The notes under the pieces were generated by a model. The model did no database searches, was not told the DNA's origin, and was given only the letters and a program-made list of their open reading frames with translations. A program made the translations under genes and the position numbers. Positions 8,442 to 15,794 of a DNA stretch of 58,422 nucleotides are shown here, in pieces. Position 1 is the first letter of the stretch; every line of letters begins with the position of its first letter. The DNA comes from Pseudomonadales bacterium (GTDB lineage Bacteria; Pseudomonadota; Gammaproteobacteria; Pseudomonadales; Azotimanducaceae), in contig JAJDTI010000114.1 in assembly GCA_022827245.1 (NCBI GenBank), forward strand, positions 1 to 58,422, read 5' to 3'.

Positions 8442-9523
8442 GGTGCACCCAGGATCTCGTCGAGCGCCCCGAGCAGCGCGTCGTTCTCGGCCGGCGTGCC
8501 GACCGTGATACGCAACGCGCGCCGCAGGCGCGGGTGGTCCAGGTGGCGCACGAGAATGCCGCGCGCCTTGAGCTTCTCGAACACGGTCGCCGCCACGACC
8601 GTACCGCGGACCGGCGGCGCCGCGAGCACGAAGTTCGCCTGCGATGGGGGCACTTCGAAGCCGCGTGCCAGCAGGGCCCCGCGCAGCCTCGCCCGCTCTT
8701 CCCGGACCTGCCGCCAGGTTTCCCCGGCATGCGCTTCGTCCCCGAACGCGGCGACCGCGAGTTCCTGGGCCAGCAGGTCCTGGTTGTAGCTGTCGCGGAC
8801 CTTCGTCGCCAGGGGCTCGATCAGGCTCGCGTTCCCGGCCAGGAAGCCGAACCGCAGGCCCGCCAGGGAGTAACCCTTGCTCAGCGTGCGCAGGAGCAGC
8901 ACGTTGTCGAACTCCCGCACCAGGGGCGTGGCGTCGTGCGCGAGTTCCGGGTCCACGAAGTCGACGTAGGCCTCGTCGATCAGCAGCACGCCGTCGAGCG
9001 CCGCCGCGAGTCGCGCCAGCGCATCCGCATCCAGCAGAGCCCCGCTCGGGGCGTGGGGATTGACGATGCACGTGAGCCGCGCGCCGGCGGCGTTCACGCG
9101 CTCCGCGAAGTCGCCGGGCAGGGTCCAGTCCTCCGCCGCCGGAATCGCCTCGATCCGGCAGTCCTGCACGTGGGCCAGGACCTCGTACAGGGAGTAGCTC
9201 GGCTCCGCCATGGCGAAAGTCGCCCCGGGATCGACGAAGGCGGTCACCGCCAGGCGCAACGCCTCGTCCCCGCCGTTGGTGGCGAGCACCTGTTCCGGGG
9301 CGAGCCCGAGGCGCTCCGCCACGAGCATGCGGAACGGGCCGGCGGTCGGCGGCGGGTAGCGCCGGAGCCGCGACGCGTCGAACGCCGCGAGCGCCTCCGC
9401 CACCCGTGGACTCGGCGGGTAGGGGTTCTCGTTCGTGTTCAGCTTCACGACGTCCGGATCGTCCGGCTGCTCGCCGTAGGCGTAGCCCCGCATCCGGCGC
9501 ACGTTGTCGCGTTCGTAGCTCAT
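8432..9523 (-). CDS. hisC: Histidinol-phosphate aminotransferase-like enzyme
   Basis: Fold-type I PLP aminotransferase of 363 residues, the normal HisC length. The N-terminus has KLNTNENPYPPSP, a HisC hallmark, and the PLP-binding lysine is Lys216 in RTLSKGYSLAGLRFG. The reaction would be transfer of the amino group from glutamate to imidazole acetol phosphate. There are no other his genes here, so an alternative role (tyrosine, phenylalanine or another keto acid) is possible. The ATG (complement 9521-9523) overlaps the stop of the AI-2E transporter by 4 bp (ATGA), and its own stop overlaps the cupin start, which fixes it inside one operon. Confidence 0.85.
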   Translation of the reverse strand: MSYERDNVRRMRGYAYGEQPDDPDVVKLNTNENPYPPSPRVAEALAAFDASRLRRYPPPTAGPFRMLVAERLGLAPEQVLATNGGDEALRLAVTAFVDPGATFAMAEPSYSLYEVLAHVQDCRIEAIPAAEDWTLPGDFAERVNAAGARLTCIVNPHAPSGALLDADALARLAAALDGVLLIDEAYVDFVDPELAHDATPLVREFDNVLLLRTLSKGYSLAGLRFGFLAGNASLIEPLATKVRDSYNQDLLAQELAVAAFGDEAHAGETWRQVREERARLRGALLARGFEVPPSQANFVLAAPPVRGTVVAATVFEKLKARGILVRHLDHPRLRRALRITVGTPAENDALLGALDEILGAPCS

Positions 9524-10590
9524 GGCTTCCCCGAGGTCTCCGGAGCGCTGTCGTCCGGCGCCGGCGGGTCCTCGACCTCGTCCGCGGGTCCCAGCAGGTG
9601 CGCGGCCCACACCGTGTCCGGATTGGCCTCCAGCGCGATCTTCGCCGTCATGGTGAGCGGCACCGAGAGCAGCATGCCGACCGGCCCGAGGACCCAGCCC
9701 CAGAACACCAGCGAGAGGAACACCACCAGCGTCGAGAGTCCGAGGCCCCGCCCCATGAACCGGGGCTCGACCACGCTGCCGATCACCACGTTCACCACGA
9801 CATAACCCGCAGCGGCGGCCGCGGCATGGGTCGGGCCGAGCTGCACGAGGGCGAGCAGCACCGCCGGGAGCGCCGCGATGAAGCTGCCGATGGTGGGGAC
9901 GTAATTCAGCATGAAGGCCAGGAGCCCCCACAGGACCGGGAAGTCGACACCGAGCAGGGCCAGGAAGACGCCGACCGTCACCCCGGTTCCCACGCTGACC
10001 GTCGTCTTGATCGCGAAATAGCGGTTGACGTTGTCCGCCACGCGCTCGAAGTAGGGCAGGTCGGAGGGGTCCGCGAGCACGTCGCGGAGCTTCCTCGGAA
10101 AGCTCGACGCCTCGGCGAGCATGAAGATCACGGTCAGCAGGATCAGGAACCCGTTCGACAGGACGCTGCCGAAGCCGAGCAGCGTGTTCCCCGCCATCGC
10201 GAACACCGCGGCGGGATCGAACGTTTCCAGCACCGGCGCGCCGGACAGGTCGATGCCCAGGGACCGTAGCGTGTCGAGCGTGCCGCCGGCGAGTTCGACC
10301 AGACGTTCCTGGTAGAAGGGCATCTGCGCCAGGAACCCGCGCGCCGCCTCGGCCACCAGGGCGCCGACCCCGACGAGCGCGACGATCAGGGCCACGGCCA
10401 CCGCGGCGATCGCCAGCGCGAACGGGACGCCGCGCCGATGCAGCCAGAAGACCGGCGTCGCGGCGGTCGTCGCGATGAACACCGCGAGCAGGAACGGCAC
10501 CATGATGGCTTCGGCCGCCTTCACGCCGGCCACGACGACCACGAACGCCGCCGCGGCCAGCAGCACGTTCGTGGATCTCGTGCGGTCCAT
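9520..10590 (-). CDS. AI-2E family (PerM-like) membrane transporter
   Basis: Inner-membrane protein of 356 residues with the pattern of the PF01594 family: an N-terminal hydrophobic pair, a central amphipathic region (about residues 70-150) and five or more helices after about residue 150, including LLGVDFPVLWGLLAFMLNYVPTIGS, whose Pro-Tyr-Val-Gly type motif is conserved in this family. Members export small molecules such as AI-2 or indole, or act as Na+/H+ antiporters. Nothing here decides the substrate. It lies 24 bp after the nitrilase and overlaps hisC by 4 bp. Confidence 0.85.
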   Translation of the reverse strand: MDRTRSTNVLLAAAAFVVVVAGVKAAEAIMVPFLLAVFIATTAATPVFWLHRRGVPFALAIAAVAVALIVALVGVGALVAEAARGFLAQMPFYQERLVELAGGTLDTLRSLGIDLSGAPVLETFDPAAVFAMAGNTLLGFGSVLSNGFLILLTVIFMLAEASSFPRKLRDVLADPSDLPYFERVADNVNRYFAIKTTVSVGTGVTVGVFLALLGVDFPVLWGLLAFMLNYVPTIGSFIAALPAVLLALVQLGPTHAAAAAAGYVVVNVVIGSVVEPRFMGRGLGLSTLVVFLSLVFWGWVLGPVGMLLSVPLTMTAKIALEANPDTVWAAHLLGPADEVEDPPAPDDSAPETSGKP

Positions 10591-10614
10591 GGGGACGCCG
10601 GCCCTACGGCCCGC

Positions 10615-11478
10615 TCAGAACCTGCGGTTGGCGAGGCTCGGCAGTTCCCGCCGCACCTGGCGCACCCGCTCCGGGTCGATGTCGGCGGATGCGAACGCGT
10701 CGCCCTCCCCCGGGCATTCGGCGATCACGTCGCCCCACGGATCGACGATCAGCGCGTGCCCGTACGAGCTGCGGTTCGCGTGTCCGTGATCGCCGTACTG
10801 CGCCGGCGCGATGACGTAGCTCTGGCACTCGATCGCCCGCGCCCGCAGCAGCACGTGCCAGTGATCAGGGCCCGTCGCGGTGGTGAAGGCCGAGGGTACG
10901 GTGAGGGCTGTCGCCCCGAGTTCCACCAGCCGCTGATAGAGCCCGGGGAAGCGCACGTCGTAGCACACGGTCAGCCCGAGCGTACCGAAGGGCAGTTCCG
11001 TCACCGTCGGCGTGTCGCCCGGCGCGGTACTCTTCGACTCGAGGAGCCGGGTACCGTCGGCGAGATCGACGTCGAACATGTGGATCTTGCGATACATGGC
11101 GCGAATCGCCCCGGCCGGGTCCAGGTGCACGCAGGTGTTGAAGGCGCGCCGGTCGGGCGCCGACTCGTGGAACCCGAACACGAAGTGCACGCCGTTGTCC
11201 TTCGCCATCGCCCGACACCGTTCGAGGACGGGGCCGCCCTCCGGCAACGGCTCGAGCATCCCGGCCCGCACCCTGCCCGAGCCGATGAACGTGAACGCTT
11301 CCGGGGCGAACACGGCCTGGGCGCCATCTGCCGCGGCGGCCGCCACCTGGACCTCCGTGGCGCGCAGGTTCTCCTCGACATCCGCCGTCGCGCGCATCTG
11401 CACGACGGCCGCCCTGCAACGCGTCGTCGTCTTGCGAGGGGCAAGCCCCTCGCGCTCCCCGGCTGAGGGCTCTCTCAC
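10615..11478 (-). CDS. Carbon-nitrogen hydrolase (nitrilase superfamily, Nit-like) with repeat-encoded N-terminus
   Basis: Amidase of the nitrilase superfamily, probably the Nit/omega-amidase branch. The catalytic triad is visible: Glu in FAPEAFTF, Lys in YRKIHMFD and Cys172 in TVCYDVRFP (numbered from the GTG). No ATG precedes the conserved AAVVQM strand. The best start is the GTG at 11478, which overlaps the upstream stop as GTGA. From there the first 16 or so codons, MREPSAGEREGLAPRK, are almost entirely the palindromic repeat at 11431-11472, and the normal family N-terminus begins only after them. Either the repeat displaced the original start codon and the protein gained an N-terminal tag, or a weak internal start near 11403 is used. 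A 24-bp gap separates it from the AI-2E gene. Confidence 0.82.
   Translation of the reverse strand: MREPSAGEREGLAPRKTTTRCRAAVVQMRATADVEENLRATEVQVAAAAADGAQAVFAPEAFTFIGSGRVRAGMLEPLPEGGPVLERCRAMAKDNGVHFVFGFHESAPDRRAFNTCVHLDPAGAIRAMYRKIHMFDVDLADGTRLLESKSTAPGDTPTVTELPFGTLGLTVCYDVRFPGLYQRLVELGATALTVPSAFTTATGPDHWHVLLRARAIECQSYVIAPAQYGDHGHANRSSYGHALIVDPWGDVIAECPGEGDAFASADIDPERVRQVRRELPSLANRRF
11431..11472 (-). repeat. Coding palindromic element, copy 1
   Basis: A 42-bp element that read on the minus strand begins GAGCCCTCAGCCGGGGAGCG and ends with a near-perfect hairpin, GCGAGGGGC-TT-GCCCCTCGC. It matches copy 2 at 14402-14443 at 40 of 42 positions. It lies directly behind the GTG start of the nitrilase gene and is translated there in the frame EPSAGEREGLAPRK. 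Confidence 0.9.
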
Positions 11479-12245
11479 CACGCCCGATGACCCGGCGCGG
11501 GCGGCTGCTCCGGCGGGCCGGCGAAGCACTGGGCGATGGGCATCCAGGAGTTGGCCACGGGTCCCACCACGGTCAGGTTGCAGTCGGCGACGTTGCGGCC
11601 CTGGGTGACCACGTGGGCGAACTCGACCGCCGAGCCCGAGACGTACTCCTCCCCGGAGGGCGCGTTCCACTCCCAGACCGCCCCCGAGGGCGCGTCGAGG
11701 CGCACGTAGGGCGCCGGTTCGGGAACGGGGAGCTTGCGGTTCGCGAACGTCCAGCCGAAGGTGCGTACGCCGATATGGCAGATGTTGCGAATGCGGTCCG
11801 CGGGCGCGCGTTCGACGTGCAGCAGGTCGTAGATGTCCTGCCCGTGCGCCCAGGTCTCCATCTGCCGGGCCGTGGCCATCATGCGGACGCCCATGTCCGG
11901 CCCGAACCACGGCGCCCGCAGGTCCGGATCCGCGGCCTCCAGCGCGTCGCACAACTGCCCGAAGTAGGAACGCCAGCGCGCGTGCAGGGCCCGGCCGTGC
12001 AGGACTTCCGCCGTCTCCACCGTGTCGCCCCGCATGCGCGCGTCGCGCCACGCGCGGAAGCCGTCCGGGTCCGTGACGGAGTGCACGGTCCACCGGTCCG
12101 CATCGTGCAGGTGCTGGACGACCCAGTCGATGGTGCGGCCCTTGAACGGGGTCTCGCGGGACCACTGATCCTCGGAGATCGTCCCGAGGAACGCATCGAG
12201 TTCCGCGCCCTCCGCCCTGAGATCGGCCACCTGCTGCAACGTCAT
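11475..12245 (-). CDS. TIGR03084-family metal-binding protein (DinB/maleylpyruvate isomerase-like)
   Basis: 256-residue soluble protein matching the TIGR03084 group, which has a DinB-type four-helix bundle like mycothiol-dependent maleylpyruvate isomerase. Candidate metal ligands are the histidines in WVVQHLHDADRW and in RQMETWAHGQDI, spaced as in that fold; a C-terminal SCP2-like beta domain follows (GSAVEFAHVVTQGRN). The enzymatic role of the family is not settled; thiol-dependent isomerisation or transfer is a family-based guess. Its stop overlaps the GTG of the nitrilase by 4 bp. A 58-bp gap separates it from the helicase gene. Confidence 0.85.
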   Translation of the reverse strand: MTLQQVADLRAEGAELDAFLGTISEDQWSRETPFKGRTIDWVVQHLHDADRWTVHSVTDPDGFRAWRDARMRGDTVETAEVLHGRALHARWRSYFGQLCDALEAADPDLRAPWFGPDMGVRMMATARQMETWAHGQDIYDLLHVERAPADRIRNICHIGVRTFGWTFANRKLPVPEPAPYVRLDAPSGAVWEWNAPSGEEYVSGSAVEFAHVVTQGRNVADCNLTVVGPVANSWMPIAQCFAGPPEQPPAPGHRAW

Positions 12246-12303
12246 GGAGTCCTCGAAGCAATCCGTGCTGCCCGGACGATCATAACCCCGCCCGGCGGGC
12301 GGA

Positions 12304-13497
12304 CTACACGTCCGGCTGCGTGCAGGAGACCGGGTGCCCGAGAAACGCCTCGATGGCCGGCAGGTTGAAGGCGTCGTTCTCCGTGACGAAGCTGATGGAC
12401 GTGCCCGTCGCGCCGGCCCGTCCCGTGCGCCCGATCCGGTGGACGTAGTCCTCGGCGTCCTCGGGCAGGTCGTAGTTGATGACGTGGGTGATCCCCTCGA
12501 CGTGGATGCCCCGGCCGGCCACGTCCGTCGCCACGACGATGGGCACCTCCCCTTCCTTGAACCGGTTGATCGTGGCCATCCGCTTGCGCTGCGGGATGTC
12601 CCCGGAGAGTCCCTCGCAGTCGACGCCGCGCTCCTGCAGGTAGCGGACGAGGCGATGCACCGCGTCGCGCCGGTTGACGAAGACGAGGGTCTGGCCCCCG
12701 TCCTTCGCCTCGACGAAACGCAGGATCGTCCCCCGCTTGTCCTTGGACGACAGCATCCAGAAACGCTGCACCACCGCTTCGGCGGCGACGGTCTCCGGTT
12801 CGATCGCCACGTGGACGGGGTCGAGCGTCCACTGCTTCGCGAGACGCATGACGTCGTCGTTGAACGTGGCGCTGAAGAACAGCGTCTGTCGGGACCGCTT
12901 GCGAGGCGTCTGGTAGACGATGCGCCGCACGTCGGGGATGAACCCGATGTCGAGCATGCGGTCGGCCTCGTCGATCACCAGCACTTCGACCCGGGAGAGG
13001 TTCACCACGCCGCGTCCGCAGTAGTCGAGCAGCCGGCCGGGCGTCGCGACCAGGATGTCGATGTCGGTGGCGCGCAGCCGCTGCATCTGCTTGTTGTAGT
13101 CGATGCCGCCGTAGACCGCGGTAACGCGCGTGTCGAGGTAGTTCGAGAGATCGTGGGCGTCCTCGTCGATCTGCAGGGCCAGCTCCCGTGTGGGTGCGAG
13201 TACAAGCGCCCGCGGCGTCCCCGCGGGGTTGGGACGCGCCAGGGGATACTCGTGCTGGCGGGCCAGGATGGTGATGAGAAACGCCGCCGTCTTGCCCGTG
13301 CCGGTCTGGGCCTGACCCGTGATGTCGTAGTCCGACAGGCTGTAGGGCAGGACCCTGCTCTGGATCGGCGTGCAGCGCTCGAAACCGAGGTCATCGATCG
13401 CCCTGAGCAACGGCTCCGGCAACCCGAACTCGTTGAAGGTGTCCTCTTCCATGAGTGGGGTGTCCTCTTCCACGAGTTGCGCTCCAGACTCCGTCAT
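12304..13497 (-). CDS. DEAD-box RNA helicase (RhlB-like)
   Basis: ATP-dependent RNA helicase of 397 residues with all the core motifs: Q motif around CTPIQ (residue 42 on), Walker A AQTGTGKT at 63-70, PTREL, TPGR, DEAD at 176-179, SAT and the C-terminal HRIGRTGR. The C-terminus stops soon after the second RecA domain, as in RhlB, with no basic tail. The ATG at 13497 overlaps the stop of the aminotransferase by 4 bp. The N-terminal leader contains a 21-bp tandem duplication encoding EEDTPL-type repeats and a second in-frame ATG (Met16), so a shorter protein is possible. A helicase translationally coupled to amino-acid genes is unusual. Confidence 0.92.
   Translation of the reverse strand: MTESGAQLVEEDTPLMEEDTFNEFGLPEPLLRAIDDLGFERCTPIQSRVLPYSLSDYDITGQAQTGTGKTAAFLITILARQHEYPLARPNPAGTPRALVLAPTRELALQIDEDAHDLSNYLDTRVTAVYGGIDYNKQMQRLRATDIDILVATPGRLLDYCGRGVVNLSRVEVLVIDEADRMLDIGFIPDVRRIVYQTPRKRSRQTLFFSATFNDDVMRLAKQWTLDPVHVAIEPETVAAEAVVQRFWMLSSKDKRGTILRFVEAKDGGQTLVFVNRRDAVHRLVRYLQERGVDCEGLSGDIPQRKRMATINRFKEGEVPIVVATDVAGRGIHVEGITHVINYDLPEDAEDYVHRIGRTGRAGATGTSISFVTENDAFNLPAIEAFLGHPVSCTQPDV
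13438..13476 (-). repeat. 21-bp tandem duplication in helicase leader
   Basis: Two 18-bp copies (13438-13455 and 13459-13476, differing at one base) spaced by 3 bp lie at the 5' end of the helicase gene. They encode consecutive VEEDTP and MEEDTF hexapeptides and create a second possible ATG start. Confidence 0.85.
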
Positions 13498-14834
13498 TTC
13501 GCTCTACTCTTTGCGAGCAGCTTCCGCACGCTCGCGAGTTCGATGCATAGGGCGAGGATTTCGGTCGCCGCCTCGACCTCGTCGTCCGCGGCGAAGGTCG
13601 GCGCCAGGCGGATGATGTGGTCCTCTGGGTCGTGCCCCCCGGGATGCGTCGCTCCCGCGGGCGTCAACGTGACGCCCGCCGCGCCCGCGAGAGAGACCAC
13701 CTCGGATGCGAGGTGCGGCAAGGTGTTCACGGTCACGAAGTAGCCGCCGCGGGGCCGTGTCCAGACAGCGACGCCGAGCCCGCCGAGGGACTCCGAGAGG
13801 ATCCGCTCGATGGCCTCGAACTTGGGCCGCACGCGCGCGGCATGCGCCCGCATCTGCTCGCGCACGCGCCCGCCGAGGAAGCGCGCATGCCGGAGCTGGT
13901 TGACCTTGTCGTGGCCGACCGTCATGACGGACATGCGCGCCTCGAGCCGGTCGAGGGTGTTCGGGCTGCCGGCGACGAACCCCACGCCAGCGCCCGCGAA
14001 CGAGATCTTGGACGTGGAGCCGAACAGGACGACCCCGTCCTCGGTGCCGGCCTCCGCGGCGCACTCGAGCACGTTCTCGAGGGGCGGGGGCGGGAAGTCG
14101 AAGTCGTGCACCGCGTAGGCGTTGTCCCACAACACGAGGAAGCCCTCGGAGGCGCGCTGCGGCAAACGCGCGATGCGACGCACGGTGTCCGGAGAATAGA
14201 TGCAGCCCGTCGGATTCGAGTACTTCGGCACGCACCAGAGGCACTTCACGGACGGGTCCGACTCGACGAGCGCCTCCACGCGGTCCATGTCCGGCCCGTC
14301 GTCGGTCATGCCGATCGGGGTCATCCCGATGCCCAGCGCCTCCGTCAGCGTGAAGTGCCGGTCGTAGCCGGGAACCGGGCAGAGCGCCAGGATCGGTCTT
14401 TCTTGCGAGGGGCTCGCCCCTCGCGCTCCCCGGCTGAGGGCTCCGTCCCAGGCGGCCCCGTTCAGCCCGTAGCGGAGGGCCGTATCGACGGTCAGGTACA
14501 TGAGCGTCAGGCTGCTGTTGCCGGCGGCGATGACCTGGTCGGGGCGCAGGCCCATGATCTCCGCGCCGAGCGTCCGCGCCTCGGGGATGCCGCGCAGGCC
14601 GCCGTAGTTGCGGGTGTCGGTGCCGTCCGACGCCGTGTAGTCCCCGTCCAGGATGCCGTCGAGGGCATCCGAAAGGGCCAACTGGTCCGCCGACGGCTTG
14701 CCGCGCGTCAGGTCGAGGTCGAGGTTCGAGCCGCACGCCACGCGGTAGCGGCGCTCGAGTTCCCGTTCGCGGGCCGCCAGTTCCGCGTCGGTCGACCCCG
14801 ACAGCGCGCCATCGTGTCGCAACGGCGCCGTCAC
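13494..14834 (-). CDS. Type Ic aspartate aminotransferase (PF12897) with repeat insertion
   Basis: PLP enzyme of 446 residues that closely follows the actinobacterial-style aspartate aminotransferase subgroup. Shared signatures are LDLTRGKPSADQL, NYGGLRGIPEAR, CPVPGYDRHF, WDNAYAVHDFDF and the PLP lysine Lys276 in GSTSKISFAGAGVGF. It would interconvert aspartate and glutamate with their keto acids in the cytoplasm. Between LNGAAWD and RPILALCPVPG the protein carries GALSRGARGASPSQE, encoded by the palindromic element at 14402-14443. The element is in frame and no stop results. The gene overlaps argC by 4 bp on one side and the helicase by 4 bp on the other. Confidence 0.9.
   Translation of the reverse strand: MTAPLRHDGALSGSTDAELAARERELERRYRVACGSNLDLDLTRGKPSADQLALSDALDGILDGDYTASDGTDTRNYGGLRGIPEARTLGAEIMGLRPDQVIAAGNSSLTLMYLTVDTALRYGLNGAAWDGALSRGARGASPSQERPILALCPVPGYDRHFTLTEALGIGMTPIGMTDDGPDMDRVEALVESDPSVKCLWCVPKYSNPTGCIYSPDTVRRIARLPQRASEGFLVLWDNAYAVHDFDFPPPPLENVLECAAEAGTEDGVVLFGSTSKISFAGAGVGFVAGSPNTLDRLEARMSVMTVGHDKVNQLRHARFLGGRVREQMRAHAARVRPKFEAIERILSESLGGLGVAVWTRPRGGYFVTVNTLPHLASEVVSLAGAAGVTLTPAGATHPGGHDPEDHIIRLAPTFAADDEVEAATEILALCIELASVRKLLAKSRAK
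14402..14443 (-). repeat. Coding palindromic element, copy 2
   Basis: 42-bp element, 40 of 42 bases identical to copy 1 and in the same orientation relative to the host gene. Its hairpin is GCGAGGGGC-GA-GCCCCTCGC. Here it is read one frame away from copy 1, as ALSRGARGASPSQ, inside the aminotransferase gene. The differing bases fall at the centre of the palindrome. Confidence 0.92.
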
Positions 14835-15766
14835 GCCGCGAGCCCCGCGGTTTCCTCGATGCCGAGCATGAGGTTGAGGTTCTGCACGGCCGCACCGGAC
14901 GCGCCCTTGCCGAGGTTGTCGTAGCGGGCGCAGAGGAGAAAGTGCTCGTCGGACCCGAAGACCATCAGTTCGATGCGATTCGTGTCGTTGCAGGCGGTGG
15001 CTCCGAGGAAACCGTCCGCCTGCGCGTCTTCCGCGCCGAGGGGCAGGACGCGCACGAACGGCTCCTCCGCGTAGCGGGCCTCGAGTACGCCGTGAACGTC
15101 CTCAGGCGTGGTCCCGGGCCGCAGCTCCGCCCGGAACAGCGGCACCTGCGTGAGGATGCCCTTGAAGAAGTGACCGACCATGGGCGCGAACAGCGGCGCC
15201 GCGCGGGTCCCGGAGTAGCGCTGCATCTCCGGAACGTGCTTGTGCCCGAGGTGCAGTCCGTAGGGACGCACGCGCCAGTCCGCGCCGTCGTTCGCCTCGT
15301 AGCGCGCGATGAGCGCCTTGCCGCCGCCGGAGTATCCCGACACCGCGTTGACGCGCAGGGGCACGTCCCGCGCCAGGATGCCGGCGTCGATGAGCGGTCG
15401 TACGCAGAGGATGAACCCCGTCGGATAGCAGCCCGGATTGCTGACGCATCCGGCATCCCGGATCGCCTCGCGTGTCCCGGGGTCGAGTTCCGGCATGCCG
15501 TACACCCACCCGTCGGCGACCCGGTGGGCCGTGCTCGCGTCGATCAGGCGCGTCCCCGGGGCCAGCTCCGCCGCCTCGCGGGCGGCGTCGTCGGGCAGGC
15601 ACAGGATCACGACGTCCGCCGACCCGTAGCACGACCGTCGGCAGGCCGGGTCCTTGCGCAGGCCCTCCGGAATCGTCAGCAACTCGATGTCGCGGCGTCC
15701 ACCGAGCCGCGACAGAATCTCCAGACCGGTGGTGCCCGCCTGTCCGTCGATGAATACCTTGTGCAT
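14831..15766 (-). CDS. argC: N-acetyl-gamma-glutamyl-phosphate reductase, short (type 2) form
   Basis: NADPH-dependent reductase of arginine synthesis, 311 residues. The N-terminal dinucleotide fold starts KVFIDGQAGTTGLEIL, typical of the short ArgC form. The catalytic cysteine is Cys113 in SNPGCYPTGF, and the C-terminal half has GHKHVPEMQRYSG. It reduces N-acetylglutamyl phosphate to the semialdehyde. No argB, argD or argJ is adjacent; instead it is followed (4-bp overlap) by an aspartate aminotransferase that could supply nitrogen. The ATG lies 28 bp after the glycosyltransferase stop on the same strand. Confidence 0.93.
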   Translation of the reverse strand: MHKVFIDGQAGTTGLEILSRLGGRRDIELLTIPEGLRKDPACRRSCYGSADVVILCLPDDAAREAAELAPGTRLIDASTAHRVADGWVYGMPELDPGTREAIRDAGCVSNPGCYPTGFILCVRPLIDAGILARDVPLRVNAVSGYSGGGKALIARYEANDGADWRVRPYGLHLGHKHVPEMQRYSGTRAAPLFAPMVGHFFKGILTQVPLFRAELRPGTTPEDVHGVLEARYAEEPFVRVLPLGAEDAQADGFLGATACNDTNRIELMVFGSDEHFLLCARYDNLGKGASGAAVQNLNLMLGIEETAGLAA

Positions 15767-15794
15767 CCGGCAACAGGGGGATTGAGAGACGCAT

